Assembly (NCBI RefSeq): GCF_028464145.1
Contig: NZ_JAQPCG010000002.1
Coordinates: 434,001 to 498,000 of the forward strand
Reading direction: 5' to 3'
Origin: Maribacter sp. PR1
GTDB lineage: Bacteria; Bacteroidota; Bacteroidia; Flavobacteriales; Flavobacteriaceae
DNA: 64,000 nt
Part shown: one piece after another, positions 26,210 through 33,904 of the stretch
Numbering within the stretch: the stretch's first letter is position 1
Layout of the letters: the number at the start of each line of letters is the position of its first letter
Notes under the pieces: generated by a model
What the model saw: only the letters and a program-made list of their open reading frames with translations
Told to the model about the DNA's origin: nothing
Database searches by the model: none
Position numbers and translations under genes: made by a program

Positions 26210-26385
26210 ACTATGAAGGAACCATCAAATGAACCATAATTTTAGATTGAACTCGATTCCTCGGTAATTGTAATTGAACCATTCTTTTTTTAGAAAAATG
26301 GGTTCTATGGTTATTAGAAAGTTTAGAAAATTGGTTTTTTTGGTTGGTTGTGAAGGGAGTTGCTTAGGCGGCTCCTTTTTTTATA
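26210..26385 (+). ncRNA. Candidate small RNA or leader ending in a terminator, with a tiny ORF
   Basis: The stretch has a short ORF, ATG at 26213 encoding MKEPSNEP, three GAACCAT repeats, an imperfect hairpin made by GAACCATTCTTTTT and AAAAATGGGTTC (about 26276-26310), and a good intrinsic terminator at 26354-26383. A terminator here, before the TPP riboswitch and pointing away from the minus-strand kinase, implies a plus-strand transcript of its own. No promoter was identified with confidence. Confidence 0.35.
26354..26383 (+). terminator. Terminator upstream of the TPP riboswitch
   Basis: AGGGAGTTGC and GCGGCTCCT pair (with G-T pairs) around TTAG and are followed by T7. No annotated gene precedes it on this strand. 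Confidence 0.7.
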
Positions 26386-26467
26386 CCATTATGCCAATTG
26401 TGATCAAATCAATTTTTTTCTAAAAAGAATTCAATAATTTAGAAAAACTAATTTACATTTGTTCCAT

Positions 26468-26550
26468 CTCAAAGGGGTGCCGAATCCAATTTTGGAGGAA
26501 GCTGAGATTATACCCAATGAACCTGGGCGGATAATGCTGCCAAGGGACGG
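26468..26550 (+). promoter_or_regulatory. TPP (THI-box) riboswitch
   Basis: The conserved elements are present in order: AGGGGTGCC, then GCTGAGATTATACCC, then GAACCTGGGCGGATAATG and GCTGCCAAGGGA. These are the thiamine-pyrophosphate aptamer core helices and the pyrimidine and pyrophosphate binding loops. Downstream, AAAGGTCC/GGGCTTTT (about 26558-26577) followed by T residues could be the expression platform (terminator). It lies about 160 nt before the TonB-dependent receptor gene, which it should repress when TPP is plentiful. Confidence 0.95.
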
Positions 26551-26557
26551 CCACGGA

Positions 26558-26577
26558 TAAAGGTCCTTAGGGCTTTT
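26558..26577 (+). terminator. Possible attenuator hairpin after the TPP aptamer
   Basis: AAAGGTCC pairs with GGGCTTT (two G-T pairs, TTA loop) and runs into TTTTT. Short and wobble-rich, so only a candidate expression platform. Confidence 0.4.
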
Positions 26578-26712
26578 TGAAAGCGGCGCGAGATGGTGCA
26601 GTAGCTAACATGTCATAAGCACGATCTTCATTGAATATTACGTGATTTAATTTCACAAAAATCAATTTTAATTCAGAATAATAGCCCCTTTTATTCGTAA
26701 AAAGTTTTACGA

Positions 26713-28887
26713 ATGAAATACTCTATGTTCACAACAATGACCCTTTTGGGTCTAACCATGGGCTCATTGGCCCAACAACAACCAACAGATTCCCTAGAGG
26801 GAAAAAAAGTAGTATTGGACGAGGTTTTTGTCTCCGCAGTACGGGTGACCAAGGAATCACCGGTTACCTTTTCAAACCTGACCAAGGAACAGATCAAACC
26901 TAGAAATTTGGGTCAGGATATTCCGATTCTCATGAATTTTTTGCCTTCCGTGGTAACAACATCTGATGCCGGAGCCGGAGTAGGTTACACCGGAATACGG
27001 GTAAGAGGTAGCGATGCAACCCGAGTTAATGTCACCATTAACGGAATACCGTATAATGATGCCGAATCCCAAGGAACTTTTTGGGTCAATATGCCCGATT
27101 TTGCTTCTTCCACCCAAAGTCTACAATTACAGAGGGGTGTTGGAACATCCACAAATGGTGCCGGAGCCTTCGGAGCAAGCTTAAATTTATTGACCGATGG
27201 TTTTTCTGAGGAGGCTTTTGCTCAAATTTCGTCTTCCGTTGGAAGTTTTAATACCCTAAGGAACAATTTTAAATTTAGTACGGGTCTTTTAAACGATCAC
27301 GTGGAAATCTCGGGAAGGTTATCCCGAATTACTTCAGATGGTTATATCGATAGGGCTTCCTCGGATTTGGATTCCTATTTTATACAAGGGGCTTACAAAG
27401 ATGAGAACACCCTGATAAAAGCCTTGCTTTTCGGTGGGCATGAAATAACGTATCAAGCTTGGTATGGTATCGATGCGGCCATGTTGGAAACCGATCGTAC
27501 TTTTAATCCATCGGGAATTTATACCGATGAAAACGGAAATACTCAATTTTATGACAACGAGGTGGATAATTATAAACAAGACCACACCCAACTTTTATGG
27601 AACGAACAAATATCCGAATATTGGAGTACCAATTTAGCATTGCACTACACTAGGGGAAGGGGCTTCTTTGAACAGTATAGGGAGGATGATGATTTTGAGA
27701 CCTATGGTTTTGAACCGTTGATGGTTGATGGTGAGGAAGTAAATACGACCGACCTGATCCGTAGACGCTGGTTGGATAATAACTTTTATGGAACCGTTTT
27801 TTCCGCCACATATGATAAGGAAAATCTTAATCTCATTTTCGGAGGAGGCTGGAACAAGTATGAAGGAGATCACTTTGGTGAGGTCATTTGGTCAGAATTT
27901 GCCAGTAATAGTGCATACAGAGATCGGTACTATGATGACACCTCCAAAAAGACGGACTTCAATATCTATTCCAAGGTCAATTACAATTTGAACGACAAAT
28001 GGTCACTTTATGGGGATTTACAATATAGGGCCGTAGCGTATCAAGCCAATGGGGACGATACGGGACTGGTGGATGATACTTTTAATTTTTTTAACCCTAA
28101 GGCCGGTATCACCTTCGATTTGAACCGAAACAACAATTTTTACTTCTCATATGCCAATGCCAGTAGGGAACCCAACCGAAACGACTATGAAAATGGCAAT
28201 CCGAGACCAGAAAAGTTGAACGATTGGGAGTTGGGTTGGCGCTATATCAATCCGGATGTTCAATTGAACACCAATATTTATTATATGAAATATCAAGATC
28301 AATTGGTACTAACTGGGGAATTAAACGATGTTGGGGCACCCTTAAGGGCCAACGTAGGAGATAGTTATCGTTTGGGTCTTGAAGTTGATGCCCAGATAAG
28401 ATTCAATGAAAAATTTACTTGGAGGCCCAACTTGGCCTTAAGTACCAATAAAAATGAAGATTTCTTATTTCAACGAGATGGTACGTTGGAAAATTTAGGA
28501 AATACGAACATAGCCTATTCTCCGGATATTGTTGCAGGCAACGTAATCACCTACAGTCCTACGGATGCTTTTCAGATTTCGGTATTGTCTAAATATGTAG
28601 GAAAGCAATATATGGGCAATATAGATTCAGAGGCTTCTGTTTTGGATGCCTATTCCCAAACGGATTTAAATGTCCAATATGAAGTTGCCTTCAATGGTTT
28701 TTTACAGAGTATTGTATTTTCCGGGTTGGTCAATAATTTGTTTGACACCGATATCGTTTCCAATGGCTATTTTTTCACCTACGACGATGATTTTTCTACT
28801 CCAGGGGTAATCACCACTATTGAAGGTGCAGGTTATTATCCACAAGCGGGTATTAATTTTCTATTGGGAGCTACGGTTAACTTCTAA
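26713..28887 (+). CDS. TonB-dependent outer-membrane receptor, probable thiamine/thiamine-precursor importer
   Basis: 724 residues. A signal peptide (about 1-20) is followed by a TonB-box-like stretch (VVLDEVFVSAVRV), a plug domain (about 50-165: LGQDIPILMNFLPSVVTTSD, GIRVRGSDATRVNVTINGIP, LQRGVGTSTNGAGAFGASLN) and a 22-strand-type barrel ending in GATVNF with the terminal aromatic residue. There is no CarboxypepD-like SusC extension, so it is a classical receptor, not SusC. The TPP riboswitch in its leader makes thiamine or a related compound the likely ligand, matching TPP-regulated receptors predicted in Bacteroidetes. Confidence 0.92.
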   Translation: MKYSMFTTMTLLGLTMGSLAQQQPTDSLEGKKVVLDEVFVSAVRVTKESPVTFSNLTKEQIKPRNLGQDIPILMNFLPSVVTTSDAGAGVGYTGIRVRGSDATRVNVTINGIPYNDAESQGTFWVNMPDFASSTQSLQLQRGVGTSTNGAGAFGASLNLLTDGFSEEAFAQISSSVGSFNTLRNNFKFSTGLLNDHVEISGRLSRITSDGYIDRASSDLDSYFIQGAYKDENTLIKALLFGGHEITYQAWYGIDAAMLETDRTFNPSGIYTDENGNTQFYDNEVDNYKQDHTQLLWNEQISEYWSTNLALHYTRGRGFFEQYREDDDFETYGFEPLMVDGEEVNTTDLIRRRWLDNNFYGTVFSATYDKENLNLIFGGGWNKYEGDHFGEVIWSEFASNSAYRDRYYDDTSKKTDFNIYSKVNYNLNDKWSLYGDLQYRAVAYQANGDDTGLVDDTFNFFNPKAGITFDLNRNNNFYFSYANASREPNRNDYENGNPRPEKLNDWELGWRYINPDVQLNTNIYYMKYQDQLVLTGELNDVGAPLRANVGDSYRLGLEVDAQIRFNEKFTWRPNLALSTNKNEDFLFQRDGTLENLGNTNIAYSPDIVAGNVITYSPTDAFQISVLSKYVGKQYMGNIDSEASVLDAYSQTDLNVQYEVAFNGFLQSIVFSGLVNNLFDTDIVSNGYFFTYDDDFSTPGVITTIEGAGYYPQAGINFLLGATVNF

Positions 28888-28897
28888 ATGAATAAAT

Positions 28898-28937
28898 GCC
28901 TCAAAATAATTTCAATCCTTATTTTGGGGCTTTTTTA
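28898..28937. terminator. Terminator between the TonB receptor and the convergent lipoprotein gene
   Basis: GCCTCAAAATAA and TTATTTTGGGGC form a 12-bp stem followed by TTTTTT on the plus strand; the convergent stop codon at 28935 lies in its tail. Confidence 0.8.
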
Positions 28938-29372
28938 ATTCGTTACCGTAACACTATTTCCACCATAACTAGTCCGATACTCCAACATGTCGTAATAGCG
29001 ATTTCCGTCATCTGGCCTGTTAAGCATCTGTCCGGTAAAAAGACTGTACTCGTAATCTTCACAGGAACAGGTGGCCACTTGGCCATTCAAAGTCATGGTA
29101 GAACAATTGTTTGGGGCGTGGTTGGGACAACTCGCTTCAAAAGCACGAAATTGGTTAAAACCTGCATTGATAATAAATATCCCTTGCGTGCCAACACCAT
29201 CCGCAGTGACTAAAACTGCACTACCAGTATTGGTTAATGGGCTGTAGAGGGGAAGGTTCAAGTTGGCGTCGAATCTGAAGTTTATTTCTTGTAAATAAGG
29301 ATTTCTATTGGTGCCATTGTTTTCGCAAGCAAATAAAAATAGCAAGAATAATAGACCGGATATTCGTTTCAT
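28935..29372 (-). CDS. Rieske-like lipoprotein with incomplete iron-sulfur ligands
   Basis: 145 residues from the ATG at 29372, chosen because it gives a lipoprotein signal (MKRISGLLFLLFLFAC, Cys16); a longer frame to 29414 adds 14 residues. The C-terminal part resembles a Rieske [2Fe-2S] domain: FEASCPNHAP followed by ATCSCEDYEYSLFTG. A working Rieske needs CxH and CxxH. Here the first reads C-P-N-H, one residue longer, and the second reads C-S-C-E with no His, so the cluster is probably lost or replaced. Convergent with the TPP-controlled receptor. Function unknown. Confidence 0.7.
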   Translation of the reverse strand: MKRISGLLFLLFLFACENNGTNRNPYLQEINFRFDANLNLPLYSPLTNTGSAVLVTADGVGTQGIFIINAGFNQFRAFEASCPNHAPNNCSTMTLNGQVATCSCEDYEYSLFTGQMLNRPDDGNRYYDMLEYRTSYGGNSVTVTN

Positions 29373-29433
29373 GTCCTTACAATGTTTGGGGAATAGATAA
29401 GCAAATTTGAGCAAAAATATATATATTTGTGTT

Positions 29434-29481
29434 AAATCCTCTCTAAATAAGTTGTGCCTACACGACTGTTATAGAGGATTT
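29434..29481 (+). promoter_or_regulatory. Structured 5' leader of greA
   Basis: Two nested stems: AAATCCTCT (29434-29442) with AGAGGATTT (29473-29481), and inside AGTTGTG (29450-29456) with CACGACT (29461-29467, one G-T pair, CCTA loop). The outer stem is followed by a weak T tract, so it could act as an attenuator. A TATATTTG promoter element lies just upstream (29422-29429). Confidence 0.5.
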
Positions 29482-29505
29482 TGCTATTTATAAAACGATG
29501 ACACA

Positions 29506-29982
29506 ATGAGTAACGTATCATATTATACAGCCGAGGGATTAAAAAAGCTTAAGGAGGAATTAAATTATTTAAGGGATGTGGAACGCCCGAAGGCCTCCCA
29601 GGCTATTGCCGAGGCACGCGATAAAGGCGATTTATCCGAAAATGCGGAATATGATGCCGCAAAGGAGGCACAGGGACTTTTAGAAATGAAAATCTCAAAA
29701 ATGGAAGCCACTTTGTCCAACGCTAGACTAATTGATGAGTCGCAATTGGACACCTCCAAAGTTCTTGTACTTTCCACCGTAAAACTGAAGAACCAGACCA
29801 ATGGTATGGAAATGAAATACAAATTGGTAGCAGAAAGTGAGGCCGATTTGAAATCCGGAAAAATCTCGGTCAATTCGCCCATAGGCAAGGGTCTATTAGG
29901 TAAAAGCGTAGGAGACGTGGCGGAAATATCAGTGCCAAATGGTAAAATGAAATTTGACATTCTGGAAATTACAAGGGAATAA
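29506..29982 (+). CDS. greA: Transcription elongation factor GreA
   Basis: 158 residues, the usual length. The N-terminal coiled coil has the tip segment ARDKGDLSENAEYDAAKEAQ (about 38-57) with the acidic residues that trigger transcript cleavage in backtracked RNA polymerase; the C-terminal FKBP-like domain has INSPIGKGLLGKSVGDVAEI-type sequence (here VNSPIGKGLLGKSVGD). Monocistronic, with a structured leader and a terminator before the HIT gene. Confidence 0.97.
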   Translation: MSNVSYYTAEGLKKLKEELNYLRDVERPKASQAIAEARDKGDLSENAEYDAAKEAQGLLEMKISKMEATLSNARLIDESQLDTSKVLVLSTVKLKNQTNGMEMKYKLVAESEADLKSGKISVNSPIGKGLLGKSVGDVAEISVPNGKMKFDILEITRE

Positions 29983-30004
29983 TATCTGATAATTACCTAA
30001 TTTT

Positions 30005-30047
30005 AATCCCATCATAGTCATTTTATGATGGGGTTTTTATTTTTTTA
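30005..30047 (+). terminator. Terminator of greA
   Basis: AATCCCATCATA pairs with TTATGATGGGGTT and is followed by a long T-rich tract. Confidence 0.85.
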
Positions 30048-30058
30048 AAACGTAGAAC

Positions 30059-30448
30059 ATGGCATCAATTTTCACTAAAATTATAAAAGGAGAAATACCC
30101 AGTTATAAAATTGCCGAGGACGAAAATTACCTTGCGTTTTTAGATATAAATCCCAATGCCAAAGGGCATACCCTGTGCATTCCAAAAACGGAAGTTGATA
30201 AGTTGTTGGATTTGGATGAAGCCACCTACAGTGGCCTCATGGATTTTTCAAGAAAAGTAGGTAAGGCCATTGAAAAAGCTATCGATTGTAAAAGAGTAGG
30301 ATTAACGGTAATAGGTTTAGAAGTTCCTCACGTTCATGTCCATTTGATACCATTGACCTCCATGCAAGACGCTACTTTTCAAAACAAAGTGAAATTTTCA
30401 GATGAAGAGTTTGAGGAAATTGCAAAGGATATCAAGGCTAAACTTTAA
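30059..30448 (+). CDS. HIT-family nucleotide-binding hydrolase
   Basis: 129 residues. The histidine triad HVHVHLIPL (H91, H93, H95) is preceded by the conserved NPNAKGHTLCIPK (32-43), placing it in the HinT-like branch that hydrolyses adenosine phosphoramidates and acyl-AMP. Cytoplasmic. It starts 76 nt after greA, behind a terminator, and overlaps the convergent zinc-ribbon gene by 11 nt. Confidence 0.93.
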   Translation: MASIFTKIIKGEIPSYKIAEDENYLAFLDINPNAKGHTLCIPKTEVDKLLDLDEATYSGLMDFSRKVGKAIEKAIDCKRVGLTVIGLEVPHVHVHLIPLTSMQDATFQNKVKFSDEEFEEIAKDIKAKL

Positions 30449-30794
30449 TAGTTCCTCCCAATAAAAAATAGACACCAACGGCCACTATCGTTATCATTAA
30501 CAATAGAATAATAAAAAACAGAAAGGTTGGTTTGGTCGACTTCTTTGCGGGCACTACTGTTTTTTGGTAGTAGTCGAACATTCTTTCTATATCATCGGTC
30601 CATTTTACCGGATAAATCATAGAACTACATTTCCTACACACGATTTGGTTGGATATTTCATTCGTAGTTTTATGAAAAAAGGGACTGTAGGTATGCTTTT
30701 GGTAAAAAGTGAGCTTTAAATCCTGATTAAAGCATTCAGGACAATTATTGTTTAAATCTGCTTCCTTAATTACTTTGAGTTTTTCCTTTGCCAT
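30438..30794 (-). CDS. Zinc-ribbon protein with a C-terminal membrane helix
   Basis: 118 residues. CPEC (about 18-21) and CRKC (about 52-55) form a probable four-cysteine zinc ribbon; a polar stretch is followed by one hydrophobic helix (about 90-112, FLFFIILLLMITIVAVGVYF). A tail-anchored cytoplasmic zinc-ribbon is the simplest reading. I do not recognise the family. It starts 2 nt after the stop of the sensor kinase gene, so the two are co-transcribed and may be functionally connected. Confidence 0.65.
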   Translation of the reverse strand: MAKEKLKVIKEADLNNNCPECFNQDLKLTFYQKHTYSPFFHKTTNEISNQIVCRKCSSMIYPVKWTDDIERMFDYYQKTVVPAKKSTKPTFLFFIILLLMITIVAVGVYFLLGGTIKV

Positions 30795-30796
30795 GA

Positions 30797-31945
30797 CTAT
30801 TGGTGTACTTTGAACGTAATTTGCATTATTGTGCCTTCCTTCCCGGACGACAGTACTTTAATCTTACCTTGATGGTATTCCTCCACTATTCTTTTTACTA
30901 AAGAAAGGCCTAGTCCCCATCCTCGTTTTTTAGTGGTAACTCCTGGGTTAAAAATAGCATTATATTTTTTTTTGGGTATTCCCTGCCCTGAATCTGCGAT
31001 GAGTATATTAACAAATTTTCCGTTAGGTACAATTTCAATAGCAATACTTCCTTTCCCTTTCATGGCATCAATTCCATTCTTGACCAAATTTTCAATAGTC
31101 CAATTATATAAGGAACTATTCAAAAGAACCATGGTTTTTTCTACTTGTGAATTGAACGAAAAATGGATAAGTTTAGAACTTCTTCTTTTAAGATAGTCGT
31201 AGGCACTCTTAGTCTCCGATACGATATCGGATTCATTAAGCTTAGGAAGAGAACCTATTTTTGAAAATCTTTCGGTAATGGTTTGAAGCCTTGCAATGTC
31301 CTTTTCTATATCTCGGGTTATTTCCTCGTTGATATGCTCTGATTTTAGTAATTCGTTCCAACCTAAAAGTGAGGATAACGGCGTTCCGATCTGATGTGCA
31401 GTCTCCTTGGCCATACCTGCCCACAGTTTGTTTTGTTCGGACGCCTTATTGGTTTTAAATAAGAAATAAATAACGGCTCCAAAAAGCAGGATTATTAATA
31501 ATAGTGCAATGGGATAGAACTTAAGTTTATTCAGTACTTCAGAATTACCATAATAAAGCGTTGCCAAATGTTCCCCTTGCTGATCTATGGAAATTGGTAC
31601 ATTTTCATCTTGGAACTGCCTTAGTTTTTCGGCAATATAAAGTGAATCCGTAACCATTTCCGAAGGTATATTGTTTACACGGATAGAACTGTCCTTATTA
31701 ATAAGGATCATGGGTGTGGAGGTGTTGTTCTGGAAAACCTTTAAGTGGAGGCTGCCAAGATCAACATCTTCTGGGGATTGTAAGAACTCGGATTGGGCAG
31801 TGGCCCAAATTTCCATTTTTAAACGCTCTTCTTCCTTAAAGGTTTTAAAAAAGCTATTTGTATTCCAGAGAATTAGACTCACAACAATAAAGGAGCCAAT
31901 TACTAGAAAAATATTGGTTGATTTGTTTTTAGGACTAAAATTCAT
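30797..31945 (-). CDS. Membrane sensor histidine kinase
   Basis: 382 residues. Membrane helices at about 11-28 and 145-163 frame a periplasmic domain of about 115 residues. The H box reads KETAHQIGTPLSSLLGW with His184, the HxxGTPL variant, and is followed by NLVKNGIDAMKG (N box), DSGQGIP and WGLGLSL (G boxes). No HAMP is evident. No response regulator gene is adjacent, so this is an orphan kinase paired in an operon with a zinc-ribbon membrane protein. Confidence 0.9.
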   Translation of the reverse strand: MNFSPKNKSTNIFLVIGSFIVVSLILWNTNSFFKTFKEEERLKMEIWATAQSEFLQSPEDVDLGSLHLKVFQNNTSTPMILINKDSSIRVNNIPSEMVTDSLYIAEKLRQFQDENVPISIDQQGEHLATLYYGNSEVLNKLKFYPIALLLIILLFGAVIYFLFKTNKASEQNKLWAGMAKETAHQIGTPLSSLLGWNELLKSEHINEEITRDIEKDIARLQTITERFSKIGSLPKLNESDIVSETKSAYDYLKRRSSKLIHFSFNSQVEKTMVLLNSSLYNWTIENLVKNGIDAMKGKGSIAIEIVPNGKFVNILIADSGQGIPKKKYNAIFNPGVTTKKRGWGLGLSLVKRIVEEYHQGKIKVLSSGKEGTIMQITFKVHQ

Positions 31946-32070
31946 CCAACTATTTTGTTCTATTAAAGATAACCTAAAATGTAAATATTTGTTGTGTATT
32001 GGACTTTATACTATTTTATTCCCCAAGCATTTTGTTTACTTTTGGCTTTTGAAGTTAAAGCGCATATAAG

Positions 32071-32445
32071 ATGGAAATTGAAGGAAAAATAAAAATGGTA
32101 GGCGAGACTAAAACATTTGGCAACAATGGTTTTAGAAAACGCGAAGTTGTAGTAACTACAGACGAGCAATATCCACAGCACCTGATGGTAGAGTTTGTTC
32201 AGGACAAATGTGATTTGTTGAACAACTATGGTGTGGGCCAGGACGTTAAAATAAGTATCAACCTACGTGGAAGGGAATGGACCAATCCCCAAGGTGAAAC
32301 AAAATATTTTAATTCTATCCAGGGATGGCGAATAGAAAACCTTCAACAAACGCAACCGGAGGGAATGCCTCCTGTTCCTCCCATGGAAGCCTTTGAACCA
32401 GCTGACAATATCAACGAAGAGGATCACGATGATCTTCCCTTCTAG
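32071..32445 (+). CDS. DUF3127 protein with SSB-type acidic tail
   Basis: 124 residues. Residues 1-90 are the DUF3127 domain (MEIEGKIKMVGETKTFGNNG, REWTNPQGETKYFNSIQGWRI), which looks like a small OB-type beta barrel. A proline-rich linker (MPPVPPM) leads to the tail EEDHDDLPF. This tail nearly copies the end of SSB (EEDDDLPF at 3233-3256), the peptide bound by recombination and repair proteins. The overall layout, OB-like domain plus linker plus DDLPF, is that of an SSB-like protein. Function unknown. It has its own terminator and precedes aat. Confidence 0.85.
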   Translation: MEIEGKIKMVGETKTFGNNGFRKREVVVTTDEQYPQHLMVEFVQDKCDLLNNYGVGQDVKISINLRGREWTNPQGETKYFNSIQGWRIENLQQTQPEGMPPVPPMEAFEPADNINEEDHDDLPF

Positions 32446-32483
32446 GATATCAAGTAATAACATTTATACTTTAATTATGAAAG

Positions 32484-32518
32484 CTTGTTTGACCTTAAAA
32501 AGGTTAAACAAGTTTTTA
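32484..32518 (+). terminator. Terminator of the DUF3127 gene
   Basis: A 13-bp stem, CTTGTTTGACCTT/AAGGTTAAACAAG (one G-T pair, AAA loop), followed by TTTTT. Confidence 0.88.
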
Positions 32519-32554
32519 CATTTTTACCCAATTTGTTAATTTGAAAAAAAGTTT

Positions 32555-33217
32555 TTGAAATTGCAGAAAGGTAGAGATTCCATATATTTTTTAGGAGAGG
32601 AGATGTACTTCCCCCCGGTGGAGAATGCTAACTCTGAAGGATTATTGGCAGTAGGTGGCGACCTATCCTCTGAAAGATTGCTTCTGGCCTACCAAAATGG
32701 AATTTTCCCGTGGTTTAATGACGATTCGCTTATACTTTGGTGGAGCCCTGACCCAAGGATGATATTATACCCAAAAGACGTAAAGATTTCTAAAAGTATG
32801 CGAAAGTTGATAAGGGAGAATAAATTCAATATTACTGTGAACACTAGTTTTAACGAAGTTTTGGAGCATTGTTCTTCCATTAAAAGAGAAGGTCAAGCAG
32901 GTACATGGATTACGGAGGAAATGAAGTCGGCGTACATGGAATTGCATAAAAAGGGCATTGCAAAATCCTATGAAGTTTGGGAAGATGGGAATTTGGTCGG
33001 CGGTCTTTATGGGGTGGACCTAGGTCATGTATTCTGTGGAGAAAGTATGTTCAGCAGAAAACCCAATGCTTCTAAATTTGCATTTATTAGGTTGGCTCAG
33101 AATCTTCTGGAGAAAGATTACCGCTTCATAGATTGCCAATTGTATACTGATCATTTAGCAAGCCTTGGTGCAAAAGAAATACCTAGAGAATCCTTTATAA
33201 AGCAATTAAAGATTTAA
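32555..33217 (+). CDS. aat: Leucyl/phenylalanyl-tRNA--protein transferase
   Basis: 220 residues from a TTG start at 32555. Adds Leu or Phe to proteins with N-terminal Arg or Lys, marking them for ClpS/ClpAP degradation. Visible: YFPPVENANSEGLLAVGGDL, NGIFPWF, WWSPDPRMIL, HCSSIKREGQAGTWIT, VGGLYGVDLGHVFCGESMFS and FIDCQLYTDHLASLGA. The first ATG (32603) would cut into the conserved FPP region, so a TTG start (32555 or 32561) is preferred. The 3' end overlaps the convergent DUF2490 gene by 12 nt. Confidence 0.94.
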   Translation: MKLQKGRDSIYFLGEEMYFPPVENANSEGLLAVGGDLSSERLLLAYQNGIFPWFNDDSLILWWSPDPRMILYPKDVKISKSMRKLIRENKFNITVNTSFNEVLEHCSSIKREGQAGTWITEEMKSAYMELHKKGIAKSYEVWEDGNLVGGLYGVDLGHVFCGESMFSRKPNASKFAFIRLAQNLLEKDYRFIDCQLYTDHLASLGAKEIPRESFIKQLKI

Positions 33218-33904
33218 GACTAATTCCGTTAGAAAAAAAAGTTTATTTTCTGTAGATTGTGCATAATTTTCGGTCCTATACTCCATTCCAAGCTGAAGTT
33301 TCGTAGTCGTACTTAAAACCCAACCTAATTTTGATGTTAATCGTTGGTCAAATGCTGGTAACAATGATTTTCCAACACTAAGCAGTGATTCCGTAGATAC
33401 CATTAGATAAGGTTCGCCTATATCCAATTCCTTACCTTTTAAGGGAAAATCTAAAGCAAAACGATAACGGAACCTATGAACAGTACTAGATTTGGTAATA
33501 CGTTGCTGGGCGCGTAGACGGTGGCCGTATCTAATGCTTCCCCGTTTTAAGGTGATATTGTATTGTTCCGTGAACCTAAGTTCGTTTTCAGTACTATTTT
33601 CAAATGTTTCCTTAAGCCTATATTTAATACCAAACCCAATGCTTTGATTGTCTAATACTTTAAAGTTAGAAAAATGATTTAAATCTATTTGACGAACATT
33701 TAATTGTAAGTCTGAATCCCGATAAAAATATGAGCGTTTTTCCACTGAGAAGTTATGGGAGTAATTGGAGCTAACATCATAATTAAGGGATACTTTAGGA
33801 TTCCAGTAACCAGTAAGGTTTTCCTGTGCCTTTACTAATGAAGGCATCAAAATCACAAAAAGCAATGAAAATATAAAAAGTAGTCTAGTAGAGAACGTGG
33901 TCAT
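33206..33904 (-). CDS. DUF2490 family outer-membrane barrel protein
   Basis: 232 residues. Signal peptide ending near LVKAQ, then alternating strands typical of an outer-membrane barrel (YWNPKVSLNYDVSSNYSHNF, FGIKYRLKETFEN, YGHRLRAQQRI, HRFRYRFALDFPL, GMEYRTENYA) and a terminal FFLTELVLNL. It matches DUF2490 proteins of Bacteroidetes. Its start overlaps the upstream gene by 20 nt, so the two are translationally coupled. Function unknown. Confidence 0.78.
   Translation of the reverse strand: MTTFSTRLLFIFSLLFVILMPSLVKAQENLTGYWNPKVSLNYDVSSNYSHNFSVEKRSYFYRDSDLQLNVRQIDLNHFSNFKVLDNQSIGFGIKYRLKETFENSTENELRFTEQYNITLKRGSIRYGHRLRAQQRITKSSTVHRFRYRFALDFPLKGKELDIGEPYLMVSTESLLSVGKSLLPAFDQRLTSKLGWVLSTTTKLQLGMEYRTENYAQSTENKLFFLTELVLNL

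Noticed and set aside
28896-29213. 105-codon plus-strand ORF opposite the Rieske-like gene
   Set aside because: It lies entirely antisense to a gene with a clear signal peptide and includes the terminator hairpin.
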